Assembly: GCF_900459175.1 (NCBI RefSeq)
Contig: NZ_UHFA01000002.1
Location: 1,302,001 to 1,366,000, forward strand
DNA from: Streptococcus downei MFe28
GTDB lineage: Bacteria; Bacillota; Bacilli; Lactobacillales; Streptococcaceae
Length of the DNA stretch: 64,000 bases
Direction: 5' to 3'
The position numbers and the translations under genes were made by a program. The notes below the pieces were generated by a model. The model saw nothing but the letters and a program-made list of their open reading frames with translations, ran no database searches and was not told where the DNA came from. Positions 18,412 to 27,731 of this stretch are shown piece by piece (positions within the stretch are counted from its first letter, which is position 1; the number at the start of each line of letters is the position of its first letter).

Positions 18412-19899
18412 ATGGGAAAAGTAACAGAACGTGAAAAAATGTTGGCAGGCCTTCTTTACGATGCCTCCGATTCAGAATTAGTCGACCTTCGCCAACAGGC
18501 TCGGGTCATTACGCGGATGTTTAATGCTGAAGAAGATGAGGAGCAGGCTCAGGCCCTGCTTAAGACCTTCTTTGGGAAAACCGGACAAAATATTACCGTC
18601 CATCCTCGCTTTGTCTGCGACTATGGTAGCAATATCTATGTCGGTGAGAATTTCTATGCCAATTATGACTGTACATTTTTGGATGTCTGCGAGATAAGGA
18701 TTGGCGACAATGCCATGTTTGGCCCTAACTGTCAACTCTTGACAGCCCTTCATCCCTTGGATGCTGAGGAACGTATCAGGGGTAAGGAGTACGGTAGTCC
18801 TATTACCATTGGTGATAATGTCTGGTGTGGTGCTGGTGCGACTATTTTACCTGGGGTCACCCTAGGGAACAATGTCGTTGTCGGAGCAGGCTCCGTTGTC
18901 ACCAAGTCTTTTGGCGATAATGTCGTTCTGGCTGGTAATCCAGCTCGGGTCATTAAGGATTTAACAGAGACTAGCTGTCTGACCATTGACATTGGTGGGT
19001 CCGCTATCAAGTATGGTTTAATTGATGAACGCCTGGTTGTCACCGAGGAAGGTAAAGTTCCAACTCCAGCTAGTTTGGCAGAATTTTGGACTAGTTTGAC
19101 GACTATCGTTGAATCCTATCAGGATAAAATTAAGGCCATTGCCATTTCCTGTCCAGGTGAAATCAGTAAAAATGGCCGTGTTTATCGGGGCGGACTTATC
19201 CCCTACCTCAAGAATGTTCCCCTAGCTAAGCAACTGTCTGAGCAATTTTCTATGCCGATGAGTGTTCTCAATGATGCCAATGCAGCAGCTTTAGCAGAAG
19301 CCAAATCGGGCGTTCTCAAAGACAGCCATTGTGGAGCAATCTTGGTGCTAGGAACTGGCGTCGGCCTAGGAGTGGTCTCAGAGAATCGCCTGGTAACCTT
19401 CCCCTCACGAGACCTACGGCCCAGCACTGCCGACTTAAGAGCCAACGACCAATCGGTCTGGCGGCAGATTAGTCACACCTTGGAACTTAATCGTATCGGT
19501 ATAGAGAGTCTCTTCTCCAATGCAGGATCCGCTGTCAAATTTGTAGAGGATGCCAGCCAAGTCTTGGGTTTGGAAGAAGCAGATGGCCAAAAAGTTTTTA
19601 AAGCGCTGGAAAATGAGCCATCAGAGGAGCTACAGGAGCTTTTTGAAACCTACTGCCGAGATATTGCCTATTTAATCCTAAACTTGCAAACCTTCCTCAA
19701 GGTTGAAAATCTGGCCATCGGTGGCGGCATTAGCGCCCAGCCTCTCTTGGTCAAGTCCATCGCTGAGCAATACGACAAGCTCTTTACCAGTGTTTTAGCC
19801 TTCCAACATTTCGAACAGTTGGAAATTGAGGCAGCGACCAATGGCAACAAGGCCAATCTAATTGGTGCCTATCTCTATCTAATGACTAATCGAAAATAG
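18412..19899 (+). CDS. Fused O-acetyltransferase / ROK-family sugar kinase
   Basis: A single 495-residue frame with two complete domains. Residues 1-185 form a maltose acetyltransferase-like beta-helix enzyme with catalytic His114 (TALHPLDAEER) and the terminal AGNPARVI motif. From residue 190 a ROK kinase begins directly: phosphate loop LTIDIGGSAIKYG, ISCPGE, catalytic aspartate in VLNDANAAALAEA, and second phosphate loop LVLGTGVGLG. The ROK zinc motif (CxCGxxGCxE) is absent, as in some short ROK kinases. No stop or ribosome site lies at the junction. Acetylation and phosphorylation of one sugar is a possible but unproven joint role. Confidence 0.85.
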   Translation: MGKVTEREKMLAGLLYDASDSELVDLRQQARVITRMFNAEEDEEQAQALLKTFFGKTGQNITVHPRFVCDYGSNIYVGENFYANYDCTFLDVCEIRIGDNAMFGPNCQLLTALHPLDAEERIRGKEYGSPITIGDNVWCGAGATILPGVTLGNNVVVGAGSVVTKSFGDNVVLAGNPARVIKDLTETSCLTIDIGGSAIKYGLIDERLVVTEEGKVPTPASLAEFWTSLTTIVESYQDKIKAIAISCPGEISKNGRVYRGGLIPYLKNVPLAKQLSEQFSMPMSVLNDANAAALAEAKSGVLKDSHCGAILVLGTGVGLGVVSENRLVTFPSRDLRPSTADLRANDQSVWRQISHTLELNRIGIESLFSNAGSAVKFVEDASQVLGLEEADGQKVFKALENEPSEELQELFETYCRDIAYLILNLQTFLKVENLAIGGGISAQPLLVKSIAEQYDKLFTSVLAFQHFEQLEIEAATNGNKANLIGAYLYLMTNRK

Positions 19900-19904
19900 G
19901 TATT

Positions 19905-20036
19905 TGAGAGCGAGACAGGCAGTCATGAGGAGTTCCTCCCCACCCACAAACCTTGTAATCTTGTAAGATTACGTACCAGAAGTCATGATTTCGTCAAATT
20001 GATTTTGTCCTTGCCTCTGCTTTATCATCCTAGATA
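19905..20036 (+). repeat. Degenerate family A repeat
   Basis: GAGCGAGACAGG at the left, CTTGTAATCTTGTAAGATTACG hairpin-like centre, and GATTTCGTCAAATTGATTTT near the right end match the 3.87-kb copy (GATTTCGTCAAATCGATTTT). The other inner modules are missing. Confidence 0.5.
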
Positions 20037-20045
20037 TTTTCGTCG

Positions 20046-20073
20046 AGTCCTGCATTTTTTGCAGGGCTTTTCG
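20046..20073 (+). terminator. Terminator before dprA
   Basis: CCTGCA/TGCAGG stem with flanking GT/GC and a short T-run. Confidence 0.65.
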
Positions 20074-20096
20074 TATAGATAGGTAGAGGTGATTTT

Positions 20097-20936
20097 ATGA
20101 ATAATTTTGAACTCTTCAAGCTCAAGCAGGCTGGCTTGACCAATTTGCAAATCCTCAATATTCTAGACTATCAAAAAGAGGTTGGCAAATCTTTATCCTT
20201 AAGGGATATGGCCGTGGTCTCTCAGACTAGCAAGGCCGGTCATTTTATGGAAAGCTACAAGCACCTAGACCTGAAGGAGCTTCGCCAACAATTTAATCGC
20301 TTTCCCTCTTTTTCGATTTTAGACAAAGAATATCCTAGTGATTTGGCCAATATCTATAACCCTCCTGTTCTCCTCTTTTATCAAGGCGATTTGACTCTCT
20401 TGGATGCGCCAAAATTATCAATGGTTGGCTCCCGAAATTGTTCGACAACTGGAACTAAGTCCCTTCAAAAAATTATTAAGGAATTGGATAATCAGTTTGT
20501 CATTGTCTCAGGTCTGGCCAGGGGAATTGACACAGCAGCCCACATTGCCTGCCTAAAAAATGGTGGTAAAACGATTGCGGTTGTCGGGACGGGACTAGAT
20601 GTCTTTTATCCTAAGGAAAATCGGGACTTGCAGGAATATTTGGCTAAACATCATCTGCTCCTGTCTGAATATGAAGCTGGCCAACAACCTCTGAAATTCC
20701 ATTTTCCTGAGCGCAATCGGATTATCGCAGGCCTTTCAAGAGGGACAGTCGTTGCTGAGGCCAAGCAACGCTCGGGTAGTCTCATCACTTGTGAGCGAGC
20801 TATGGAAGAAGGACGGGATGTCTTCGCCATTCCTGGAAATATTCTGGATGGCAGGTCTGATGGTTGCCATCATTTGATTCAAGAAGGGGCAAAATGTATC
20901 CTGTCAGGTCAGGATATACTTGCCGAATACGAATGA
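20097..20936 (+). CDS. dprA: DNA processing protein DprA
   Basis: A 279-residue protein that binds incoming single-stranded DNA and loads RecA during natural transformation. The extended Rossmann domain carries SMVGSRNCSTTG, IVSGLARGIDTAAH, VVGTGLDVFYPKEN, FPERNRIIAGLS and RSGSLIT, all hallmark DprA motifs. The N-terminal helical domain is present. It lies directly before topA, as in other streptococci. A canonical ComX box (TACGAATA) is not seen; TTCGTATA at 20070 matches 6 of 8 bases at a short distance from the start. Confidence 0.95.
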   Translation: MNNFELFKLKQAGLTNLQILNILDYQKEVGKSLSLRDMAVVSQTSKAGHFMESYKHLDLKELRQQFNRFPSFSILDKEYPSDLANIYNPPVLLFYQGDLTLLDAPKLSMVGSRNCSTTGTKSLQKIIKELDNQFVIVSGLARGIDTAAHIACLKNGGKTIAVVGTGLDVFYPKENRDLQEYLAKHHLLLSEYEAGQQPLKFHFPERNRIIAGLSRGTVVAEAKQRSGSLITCERAMEEGRDVFAIPGNILDGRSDGCHHLIQEGAKCILSGQDILAEYE

Positions 20937-21146
20937 GGGCCGAGTTGAAATCCAATCCTTTCATAGTTCAGGGTTTGAGACTTTCTTTGACAAATGCTAC
21001 CTAACAATTTGACCTTGGTTTTTACGAATGTCAGCCGATTATTGCAACTTATCCAAGCGACTTTTAAAGGGGCTTATTTTTTCGATTTCCATTTAAACGC
21101 CCAATTCATGGGCTTCTGTTAACTTATTTTTAACTTTCGACCTTTT

Positions 21147-21176
21147 GCTTTTTCCTATAGGAGAAAGTTTTTTATT
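21147..21176 (+). terminator. Terminator between dprA and topA
   Basis: CTTTTTCC and GGAGAAAG pair around TATA, followed by six T. Confidence 0.6.
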
Positions 21177-21203
21177 GACAGTCCCTAAAAAGTGGGTTAT
21201 CAT
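21175..21203 (+). promoter_or_regulatory. topA promoter
   Basis: TTGACA (21175-21180), 17-base spacer, TATCAT (21198-21203). Confidence 0.7.
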
Positions 21204-21241
21204 GCTAGGAGTTTATTTGAAAGATTGAGGGAGTGATGCTG

Positions 21242-23386
21242 ATGGCAGTAGCAACTAAGGCCAAAACAAGTAAAAAAACGACTAGTAAAAAGGCCACGAC
21301 CAAGAGCAAAAAACGAGCAACCCCAAAGAAAAACTTGGTTATCGTTGAGTCGCCAGCCAAGGCGAAAACCATTGAAAAATATCTAGGGCGGAGCTATAAG
21401 GTTGTGGCTTCGGTCGGACATATTCGAGATTTGAAGAAGTCCTCCATGTCCATTGATTTTGAAAACAACTATGAGCCTCAGTACATCAACATTCGTGGCA
21501 AGGGTCCTCTCATCAATGATTTGAAAAAAGAGGCCAAGAAGGCCAAGCAAGTCTATTTAGCAAGTGACCCGGACCGTGAAGGAGAGGCGATTTCCTGGCA
21601 CCTGGCCCATATTCTCGACTTGGATGAAAAGGGCAAGAATCGGGTTGTCTTCAATGAAATTACTAAGGACGCCGTTAAGAACGCCTTTGTCGAGCCCAGA
21701 GCCATTGATATGGATTTAGTCGATGCTCAACAAGCCCGCCGGGTCTTGGACCGAATTGTGGGTTACTCGATTTCACCTCTCCTCTGGAAGAAGGTCAAGA
21801 AGGGCTTGTCTGCTGGCCGGGTGCAATCGGTTGCCCTCAAGCTGATTATTGACCGGGAAAATGAAATCAAGGCCTTTAAACCCCAAGAGTATTGGACTAT
21901 TGATGGTGCCTTTAAGAAGGGCAATAAGAAGTTCCAAGCCAGCTTTTATGGCCTAGACGGCAAGAAGTTGAAGCTAGAGACCAATGAGGATGTCAAAAAG
22001 GTTCTGGCTAAGATTACTAGCGATGAGTTTAAGGTTGACAAGGTAGAAAAGAAGGAGCGTCGTCGCAATGCTCCCCTGCCTTACACCACCTCATCCATGC
22101 AACAGGATGCGGCCAATAAGATAAACTTTAGAACGCGTAAGACCATGATGGTGGCCCAGCAACTTTATGAAGGTATCAGTCTGGGACGGGGCGGTCAGCA
22201 AGGTCTCATTACCTATATGCGGACCGACTCGACTCGGATTAGTCCAGTCGCTCAAAATGATGCGGCTAATTTCATTAGTGATCGCTTTGGTGCCAAGTAC
22301 TCTAAGCATGGTAGCAAGGTTCGCAATAGCTCTAGTGCCCAAGATGCCCACGAAGCCATTCGGCCATCCAGCGTTTTTAACACGCCTGAATCCATCGCCA
22401 AATACCTCAACAAGGACCAACTCAAGCTTTATACCCTGATTTGGAATCGCTTTGTGGCCAGCCAGATGACGGCGGCGGTCTTTGATACCATGAAAGTAAC
22501 CCTAGATCAAAACGGTGTCATCTTTACAGCTAATGGTAGCCAGGTCAAATTTGATGGTTATCTGGCCGTCTACAATGACTCTGATAAGAATAAGATGTTA
22601 CCAGACATGGCCCAAGGTGATACGGTTAAGAAGGTTTCCACCAATCCTGAGCAACACTTTACCCAACCCCCTGCTCGCTATTCCGAAGCGACCTTGATTA
22701 AAACTCTGGAAGAAAATGGTGTTGGTCGACCGTCAACCTATGCCCCAACTCTGGAAACCATCCAAAAACGTTACTATGTCCGACTAGTGGCCAAACGCTT
22801 TGAACCGACTGAGCTGGGAGAAATTGTCAATAATCTCATTGTCGAATTCTTCCCTGACATTGTTGATGTCGCCTTCACGGCTGAGATGGAAGACAAGTTG
22901 GATGCGGTTGAAGTTGGCAAGGAGCAGTGGCAGAAGGTCATTGATGCCTTTTACAAACCTTTTGAAAAGGAATTGGAAAAGGCTGAAGCAGGAATCGAAA
23001 AAATCCAAATCAAGGACGAGCCAGCTGGCTTTGACTGTGACCTCTGTGGTCACCCTATGGTTATCAAACTGGGTCGCTATGGCAAATTCTACGCCTGCAG
23101 CAATTTTCCTGAGTGTCGCAATACCAAGGCCATCACCAAGGAAATTGGCGTGACCTGTCCAACCTGTGGTAAGGGCCAAGTTATTGAACGCAAGACTAAA
23201 CGCAATCGAATTTTCTACGGCTGTGACCGTTATCCTGACTGCGAATTTACCTCTTGGGATCTGCCAGTTGGCCGCAACTGTCCTAAATGCGACCACTATC
23301 TGGTCGAAAAGAAGGTTCGTGGTGGTGGCAAACAGGTCATCTGTAGCAACAGCGATTGTGACTACCAGGAAGAAAAAGTGAAATAA
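21242..23386 (+). CDS. topA: DNA topoisomerase I
   Basis: Type IA topoisomerase of 714 residues relaxing negative supercoils. A lysine/threonine-rich N-terminal tail is followed by the Toprim domain ([25 protein letters not shown]) and the active tyrosine near residue 325 in [13 protein letters not shown]. Three C-terminal C4 zinc ribbons are present (CDLCGHP, CPTCGKG, CPKCDHY). The ATG at 21236 is also possible; 21242 is chosen because GAGGGAG is 9 bases before it. Confidence 0.96.
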   Translation: MAVATKAKTSKKTTSKKATTKSKKRATPKKNLVIVESPAKAKTIEKYLGRSYKVVASVGHIRDLKKSSMSIDFENNYEPQYINIRGKGPLINDLKKEAKKAKQVYLASDPDREGEAISWHLAHILDLDEKGKNRVVFNEITKDAVKNAFVEPRAIDMDLVDAQQARRVLDRIVGYSISPLLWKKVKKGLSAGRVQSVALKLIIDRENEIKAFKPQEYWTIDGAFKKGNKKFQASFYGLDGKKLKLETNEDVKKVLAKITSDEFKVDKVEKKERRRNAPLPYTTSSMQQDAANKINFRTRKTMMVAQQLYEGISLGRGGQQGLITYMRTDSTRISPVAQNDAANFISDRFGAKYSKHGSKVRNSSSAQDAHEAIRPSSVFNTPESIAKYLNKDQLKLYTLIWNRFVASQMTAAVFDTMKVTLDQNGVIFTANGSQVKFDGYLAVYNDSDKNKMLPDMAQGDTVKKVSTNPEQHFTQPPARYSEATLIKTLEENGVGRPSTYAPTLETIQKRYYVRLVAKRFEPTELGEIVNNLIVEFFPDIVDVAFTAEMEDKLDAVEVGKEQWQKVIDAFYKPFEKELEKAEAGIEKIQIKDEPAGFDCDLCGHPMVIKLGRYGKFYACSNFPECRNTKAITKEIGVTCPTCGKGQVIERKTKRNRIFYGCDRYPDCEFTSWDLPVGRNCPKCDHYLVEKKVRGGGKQVICSNSDCDYQEEKVK

Positions 23387-23549
23387 GTAAAAAGGGGGAC
23401 ATGACCTCTTTTTTTCTAATAAAAAACTTGAGGTACCAGTTCTAACAAAAAGGTTTGAAAAATTTGCCATCAAGCCTTTACATAAGCTTAAATTATGCTA
23501 AAATAGACAAGTGACCAACTATGGTACTATAAATCAAAAGGAGTCCATC

Positions 23550-24929
23550 ATGAATAATAATGAAGAATGGGTCAAGCAGTTTGAAGCTCTGACTGGTCGT
23601 AAACCGACTGCAAACGAGTTTGTTAAGGGAAAGAAAGATAATTTTGACCTTAATAAATTAGCGGAAATGGTTGGTGCTAATCAGGCAAATTCTGTCCCTC
23701 AAGTTAATCCAGCTAAGCCTGTAAATCCAGCTCCTCAAGCCAATCAGGGCCAACCTGAAGTTAACCAGGTAGCTGGCCAAGAAGGTAACCAACCAAAGGC
23801 TCAGGCAGGAGTTGCGGGTCCAGCCCAAGGAGCATCTGTAGGCGGCCAAGGTCAAATGCCATTGCCAGGACAAGCTTCTCAGCAAGGTCAGGCCTCTCAG
23901 CAACCAAATCCAAATATGCAATCGGCCTTCAATCAGCCCTTCCAACAGTCTGGTTTTCCAGGGGTGCCAACTCAAAAATCCAACACTTCTGAGTTGATTT
24001 TGGGACTGGTTTTACCGATTATTTCTTTGGTACTTTCTGTTTTGTTCGCAGGTTTATCATTTACACCAGCAGCAGTTGTTTTTCTGATTTTGGCTGTCCT
24101 TGGCTTAATCTTTGCTGGAGTGCTTTTATTGCTCAACCTCAAGGGCAAGAAATTACTGTCCATTATTGCAAGTGGTGTTGCTCTGCTTGCAGTTATTGTT
24201 AGTGTTGGTGGTCTGCTTGTCAATAACTCGCGTCAATCATCTGGCAAATCCGATAATTCTTCAACTGTAAGCAGCAGTAAGAAGAAGGATAACGGTACTA
24301 AGGTTAAGGATAACAGTACCGATGTCAGCGACTACACAGATAAAAGTTATAAATTTGAGTGGAAACAAAGTGATCTCTCCGACATGAAGATTGATAGTGA
24401 CAAGGTGTCTGATGTTATTAAGGAACATGGTAAGGCATCTGAAGCTGAAATTTCCGGTGATAATTTGACACTTACCTACAAAGATAGTTCAAAATCTGAT
24501 GATGGCGGTACCCAACAACAAGTTAGGGTTGCTTTTAAAAAGCAATACGATGGAACCTGGGTTCTTTCTTATGTTAGTGGTGATTTCAAGGCTGACGACA
24601 TCACAACCGATTCTTCCTACAAGGCAGACTGGAGCAAGTCCGATTTTGATGCCTTAAAGGTCGGGGATGATGAGACTGGTAGTGGCGGAACTAGCTGGAG
24701 TGATGTCAAGAGTAAACACTCTAAACCAAGTGAAGCCTATTACTCAGTTTCTATGTTCACTAAAGGTGAAGTTGAAAAATCTTTAAATATTGTATACTCA
24801 GATTATGACGCTGATGACTCGCATGCCAGATCAGTTCGGCTTGAGTTCAAGTCTAGTGACGATGGTAAAACCTACAATCTTAGTAGTAAATATGGTTATG
24901 GTGCTGGCATCAAAAATGATGACAAGTAA
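23550..24929 (+). CDS. Membrane protein with Q/P-rich N-terminus and paired extracellular domains
   Basis: A 459-residue protein. AAAAGGAG at 23536-23543 sets ATG 23550. The cytoplasmic N-terminus (EEWVKQFEALTGRKPTANEF) is followed by about 100 residues rich in Q, P, N and G, then three hydrophobic segments around residues 150-235. The rest is a serine/lysine linker and two related extracellular modules. Each module contains a phrase like SDVKSKHSKPSEA or SDVIKEHGKASEA, which resembles the G-x-P turns of BLIP/SmpA-like folds. No enzymatic motif is visible. A surface-stress or lipid-bilayer role would be guesswork. Confidence 0.75.
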   Translation: MNNNEEWVKQFEALTGRKPTANEFVKGKKDNFDLNKLAEMVGANQANSVPQVNPAKPVNPAPQANQGQPEVNQVAGQEGNQPKAQAGVAGPAQGASVGGQGQMPLPGQASQQGQASQQPNPNMQSAFNQPFQQSGFPGVPTQKSNTSELILGLVLPIISLVLSVLFAGLSFTPAAVVFLILAVLGLIFAGVLLLLNLKGKKLLSIIASGVALLAVIVSVGGLLVNNSRQSSGKSDNSSTVSSSKKKDNGTKVKDNSTDVSDYTDKSYKFEWKQSDLSDMKIDSDKVSDVIKEHGKASEAEISGDNLTLTYKDSSKSDDGGTQQQVRVAFKKQYDGTWVLSYVSGDFKADDITTDSSYKADWSKSDFDALKVGDDETGSGGTSWSDVKSKHSKPSEAYYSVSMFTKGEVEKSLNIVYSDYDADDSHARSVRLEFKSSDDGKTYNLSSKYGYGAGIKNDDK

Positions 24930-24960
24930 TTAGCCAATAGCCCCTATCGGCTTTAACAGA

Positions 24961-24995
24961 AAAGAGGTCTGGATATTGTTTCCGGCCTCTTTTTG
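24961..24995 (+). terminator. Terminator
   Basis: AAAGAGGTCTGGA and TCCGGCCTCTTTTT form a long stem with T-run. Confidence 0.85.
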
Positions 24996-25119
24996 GTGGA
25001 ATGTAGGTGCATGAAAGAAATGTTTCAAATTCTGCAGTGATAGCTGGTTTTGACGGAATTAAGCATCTTTGTTGTTTTGACCGATAGCATTTTCCTTTAA
25101 TTTTTGCTAGACTAAGGCT

Positions 25120-25734
25120 ATGCAAGCAGAACCTAGAAAAGACCCAAGCATCCTTAGTCATCAAGAAGAGCGCTGCCAATTTTTTGCGTCGGAGTCAACT
25201 AAACCAGCTTCAATCCTTTTTATGGGGGATTCAATTGTGGAATTTTTCTCGCTCAAGAAATTCTTGGGTTATGACCTGAACCTTGTCAATCATGGGATAG
25301 CTGGGACCTCTGCCCACTGGATGTGTGACCATGTTGACCAGGTCTTGGCTGGAGCTCAGCCAGAGCAAATTTTCCTCCTGATCGGCACCAATGATATTGG
25401 AATGGGCTATGAGACCGAGGAAATCGTTACTTGTATAGAGGCTATTTCTAATCGTTTACGCAGTTTCAGTTATGGTAGTCGCTTGACTCTGATTTCAGTT
25501 CTGCCGGTTAATGAGGCTCCTAAGTATCAGGCCAAGGTAAAAATCAGGCGAAATAACAAGATTGAAGAATTAAATCGGCAGTTAGAGGCTCTGCCAGGCA
25601 TAGAGTTTGCGGATGTTTTCACTGCCTTGCTAGATAAACAGGGTCAATTAGCAGAAGAATACACTCAGGAGGGTTTGCATCTGACTCAGGCTGGCTATGC
25701 CAAATTGGCTCAAGCTCTCAAGCTTTATTTGTAA
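25120..25734 (+). CDS. SGNH/GDSL-family hydrolase
   Basis: A 204-residue cytoplasmic esterase-like protein. Block I is ILFMGDSIVEFF (nucleophilic Ser), block III LLIGTNDIG (Asn), and the C-terminal D-x-x-H block is EGLHLTQAGYAKLA. These are the four residues of the SGNH family. It lies 11 bases before the broken DUF2809 gene, so both were probably co-transcribed. Substrate unknown; platelet-activating-factor acetylhydrolase-like esterases are the closest type. Confidence 0.85.
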   Translation: MQAEPRKDPSILSHQEERCQFFASESTKPASILFMGDSIVEFFSLKKFLGYDLNLVNHGIAGTSAHWMCDHVDQVLAGAQPEQIFLLIGTNDIGMGYETEEIVTCIEAISNRLRSFSYGSRLTLISVLPVNEAPKYQAKVKIRRNNKIEELNRQLEALPGIEFADVFTALLDKQGQLAEEYTQEGLHLTQAGYAKLAQALKLYL

Positions 25735-25745
25735 GGAAGAAAGAA

Positions 25746-26112
25746 ATGGAAAAGAGATTTAGGATTGGCATAGTTTTACTGTTAGTAGGACTTTTGGGGC
25801 TTTTATCGAGAAAAGTCGCAGGCTTTCCTCTTTGGATCGGAGGACAGTCTCTGGGCTGCCGTCCTCTATTTAGCTCTGCGATTTTGCTGGCCTAAGACAG
25901 CCCTCAAGAAAATCGCCCTCTTAGCTTTAGTCGTCAGTCTTCTGGATGAATTTTCCCAGTTAATCCGATGGCACTGGCTGGTCAGCTTTCGCTTAACCAC
26001 CCTTGGCTACCTGCTCTTGGGCCAAGGTTTCCAATGGGCAGACCTGCTAGCCTACGCTTTTGGTATTGCTTGCCTTTTTCTAATAGATAGTTATTTGTCT
26101 AAGAAGGGTTGA
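25746..26112 (+). pseudogene. DUF2809 family membrane protein, frameshifted
   Basis: ATG 25746 has AAGGAAG upstream and begins MEKRFRIGIVLLLVGLLGLL. At about 25852 (ATCGGAGGACAG) a single extra G shifts the frame and the original frame stops at once. Reading +1, the family continues perfectly: LWAAVLYLALRFCWP, LDEFSQLIRW, GYLLLGQGFQWADLLAYAFG. Four or five membrane helices are recovered in total. DUF2809 function is unknown. Confidence 0.85.
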
Positions 26113-26179
26113 GAGAATGCCTCAGCCTTTTTCTTTTGCTTAGCGACAGCCAGATAAGAGAATCGATAATGTTCGAATA

Positions 26180-26515
26180 TCTAGCTTAGTAAGAAGTTTA
26201 GGCAATCCACCATAGTGGTTGCCGTAGGGAATAGAGGCATTTTAATGCCCCATTCCCTTAACTTATTGAATTGAACACGCCTACAACTCTGTGAATTTAG
26301 ATGAAATCAACTGGGTGTAAGCACCTTCGTTGATTTCCCTAATTTTGTGAGTTGTTTAACGGCTTGGCGATACGAAAACCAGCCAGTTGAAAATACTGGC
26401 TGGTTGAAGTTAATCAGGGAGCTAGTCAATCAGACTAGTGATTTCCCTTAGCCAGCTCTTGTATGAACAAGAAGGTGGCTTTGCTCCGTGGTATCTTATT
26501 GAAAGGAGAATAATA
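26180..26515. repeat. Family B modular hairpin repeat, long copy
   Basis: The 590 bases from 26113 to 26702 contain no gene. The left module (TTAGTAAGAAGTTTAGGCAA, hairpin CCACCATAGTGG, TTGCCGTAGG) is nearly identical to 28.70 kb. The centre (ACGCCTACAACTCTGTG, TTTAACGGCTTGGCGATAC) and the end (GCTTTGCTCCGTGGTATCTTAT) match 27.54-27.73 kb. Several variable hairpins such as AACCAGCCAG/CTGGCTGGTT lie between. Confidence 0.7.
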
Positions 26516-26702
26516 GTTTTCCACAAAAAAGTCCGACAGATAAGCCTATCTAAGATTTGAGAAGTCTTGATTGCAAGGTTAGCCGCAGTTGCAGTTCACC
26601 TATACCTCCTACTAATTTTTACCTACCATTGAAAACAAGCGGGAGAAGTGCTTGCTTGCCAGGAATTCTGCTATAATAATACTTATTAAGGAGGCGACAG
26701 TC

Positions 26703-27542
26703 ATGCGTATAGGACTAGTTTTGGAAGGTGGAGGCATGCGAGGGCTCTACAGTCAGGGTGTCATCGATGCCTTTTTAGATGCCGGTATCAAGGTGGATGG
26801 ACTCGTTGGGGTCTCCGCTGGCGCTCTTTTCGGTGTCAATCTCCTTTCCCAGCAGAGGGGGCGTGGCCTTCGCTACAATAAACGCTTTATCGGTCAGAAA
26901 AATTATATGAGCCTTTGGTCCTGGTTGACGACGGGGAATTTTGTCAATAAGGATTTCACCTACTACAAGGTGCCTCTGGAGTTGGATGTATTTGATGAGC
27001 AGACTTTTGAGGAATCTGGTGCTGATTTCTACGCTGTGGCAACTAATGTTGAAACCGGCAAGCCCGATTACCTGCCGGTCAAGAATGTTTTCAAAGAAAT
27101 GGAAATCTTTCGAGCCAGCTCAGCCCTGCCTCTTGCTTCTAAAATCGTTGAATGGCAGGGGAAGAAGTATTTGGATGGCGGTCTTTCGGATTCCATTCCT
27201 GTTGAATTTGCTAGAAGTCTGGGCTTTGATAAATTGATTGTCGTCCTGACTCGTCCCAAGGATTATCGCAAGCAGCCTTCCAAGGGCCGGATTTATCAGC
27301 TTTTTTACCGTAAGTACCCTAACTTTGTCAAGGTGGCTAGTCAACGCTGGAAGACTTATAATCGTCAGGTAGAAGAGGTCATCAAGCTAGAGAAGGCAGG
27401 AGAAATCTTTGTCGTTCGTCCAGAAAAGGATTTGGACATTGGGCGACTGGAAACCAATCCCGAAAAATTTGATGAGATTTACAATATAGGCCTGACGGAT
27501 ACCCAAAAAATCATGCCCAAATTAAAGGCTTATTTAAAATGA
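26703..27542 (+). CDS. Patatin-like phospholipase
   Basis: A 279-residue lipid acyl hydrolase of the patatin/RssA group. The oxyanion loop LEGGGMRGLYSQGV is followed by nucleophile Ser38 in GVSAG and catalytic Asp158 in DGGLSDSIPV. AAGGAGGCGA precedes ATG 26703, while the longer frame from 26652 lacks a ribosome site. No signal peptide, so cytoplasmic or membrane-associated. It is flanked by repeats on both sides. Confidence 0.9.
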   Translation: MRIGLVLEGGGMRGLYSQGVIDAFLDAGIKVDGLVGVSAGALFGVNLLSQQRGRGLRYNKRFIGQKNYMSLWSWLTTGNFVNKDFTYYKVPLELDVFDEQTFEESGADFYAVATNVETGKPDYLPVKNVFKEMEIFRASSALPLASKIVEWQGKKYLDGGLSDSIPVEFARSLGFDKLIVVLTRPKDYRKQPSKGRIYQLFYRKYPNFVKVASQRWKTYNRQVEEVIKLEKAGEIFVVRPEKDLDIGRLETNPEKFDEIYNIGLTDTQKIMPKLKAYLK

Positions 27543-27731
27543 ACTCGCCTACACCACTGTGGAAAAAGAAGAAGTTTCCTGTGTGGTGTTTAACGGCTCT
27601 GCGACGCGGAGATAAAGCAGTCAGACTACTGCTTTATCGAAAGTTAGTGAGAGAGCTAAGCAACTGCCAGGGCAGTTGCCGTTAGTCATCAGTTACTTTA
27701 GTAACTAGATGACTTTGCTCTGTCGTATCTT
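27543..27731. repeat. Family B modular hairpin repeat
   Basis: CGCCTACACCACTGTG and GTGTTTAACGGCTCTGCGAC border the left module. Hairpins AGCAGTCAGACTACTGCT, AACTGCCAGGGCAGTT and AGTTACTTTAGTAACT follow, then TTTGCTCTGTCGTATCTTAT. The same borders occur at 26.3-26.5 kb with different hairpins in between. Confidence 0.7.

Noticed and set aside
20070..20077. TTCGTATA as a cin-box for dprA
   Set aside because: Only 6 of 8 bases match and it is 19 bases from the start codon; too weak to list as a site.
21023..21030. TACGAATG, one base from the ComX (cin) box, between dprA and topA
   Set aside because: It lies about 210 bases before topA with a terminator between, and no competence gene follows.
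22784..23473. Antisense frame of 229 codons over the end of topA
   Set aside because: Shadow of the zinc-ribbon coding region; no support of its own.
26113..27731. CRISPR-like array suggested by repeated hairpins
   Set aside because: Repeat units differ in length and order, spacers are not of constant size, and no cas genes are present.
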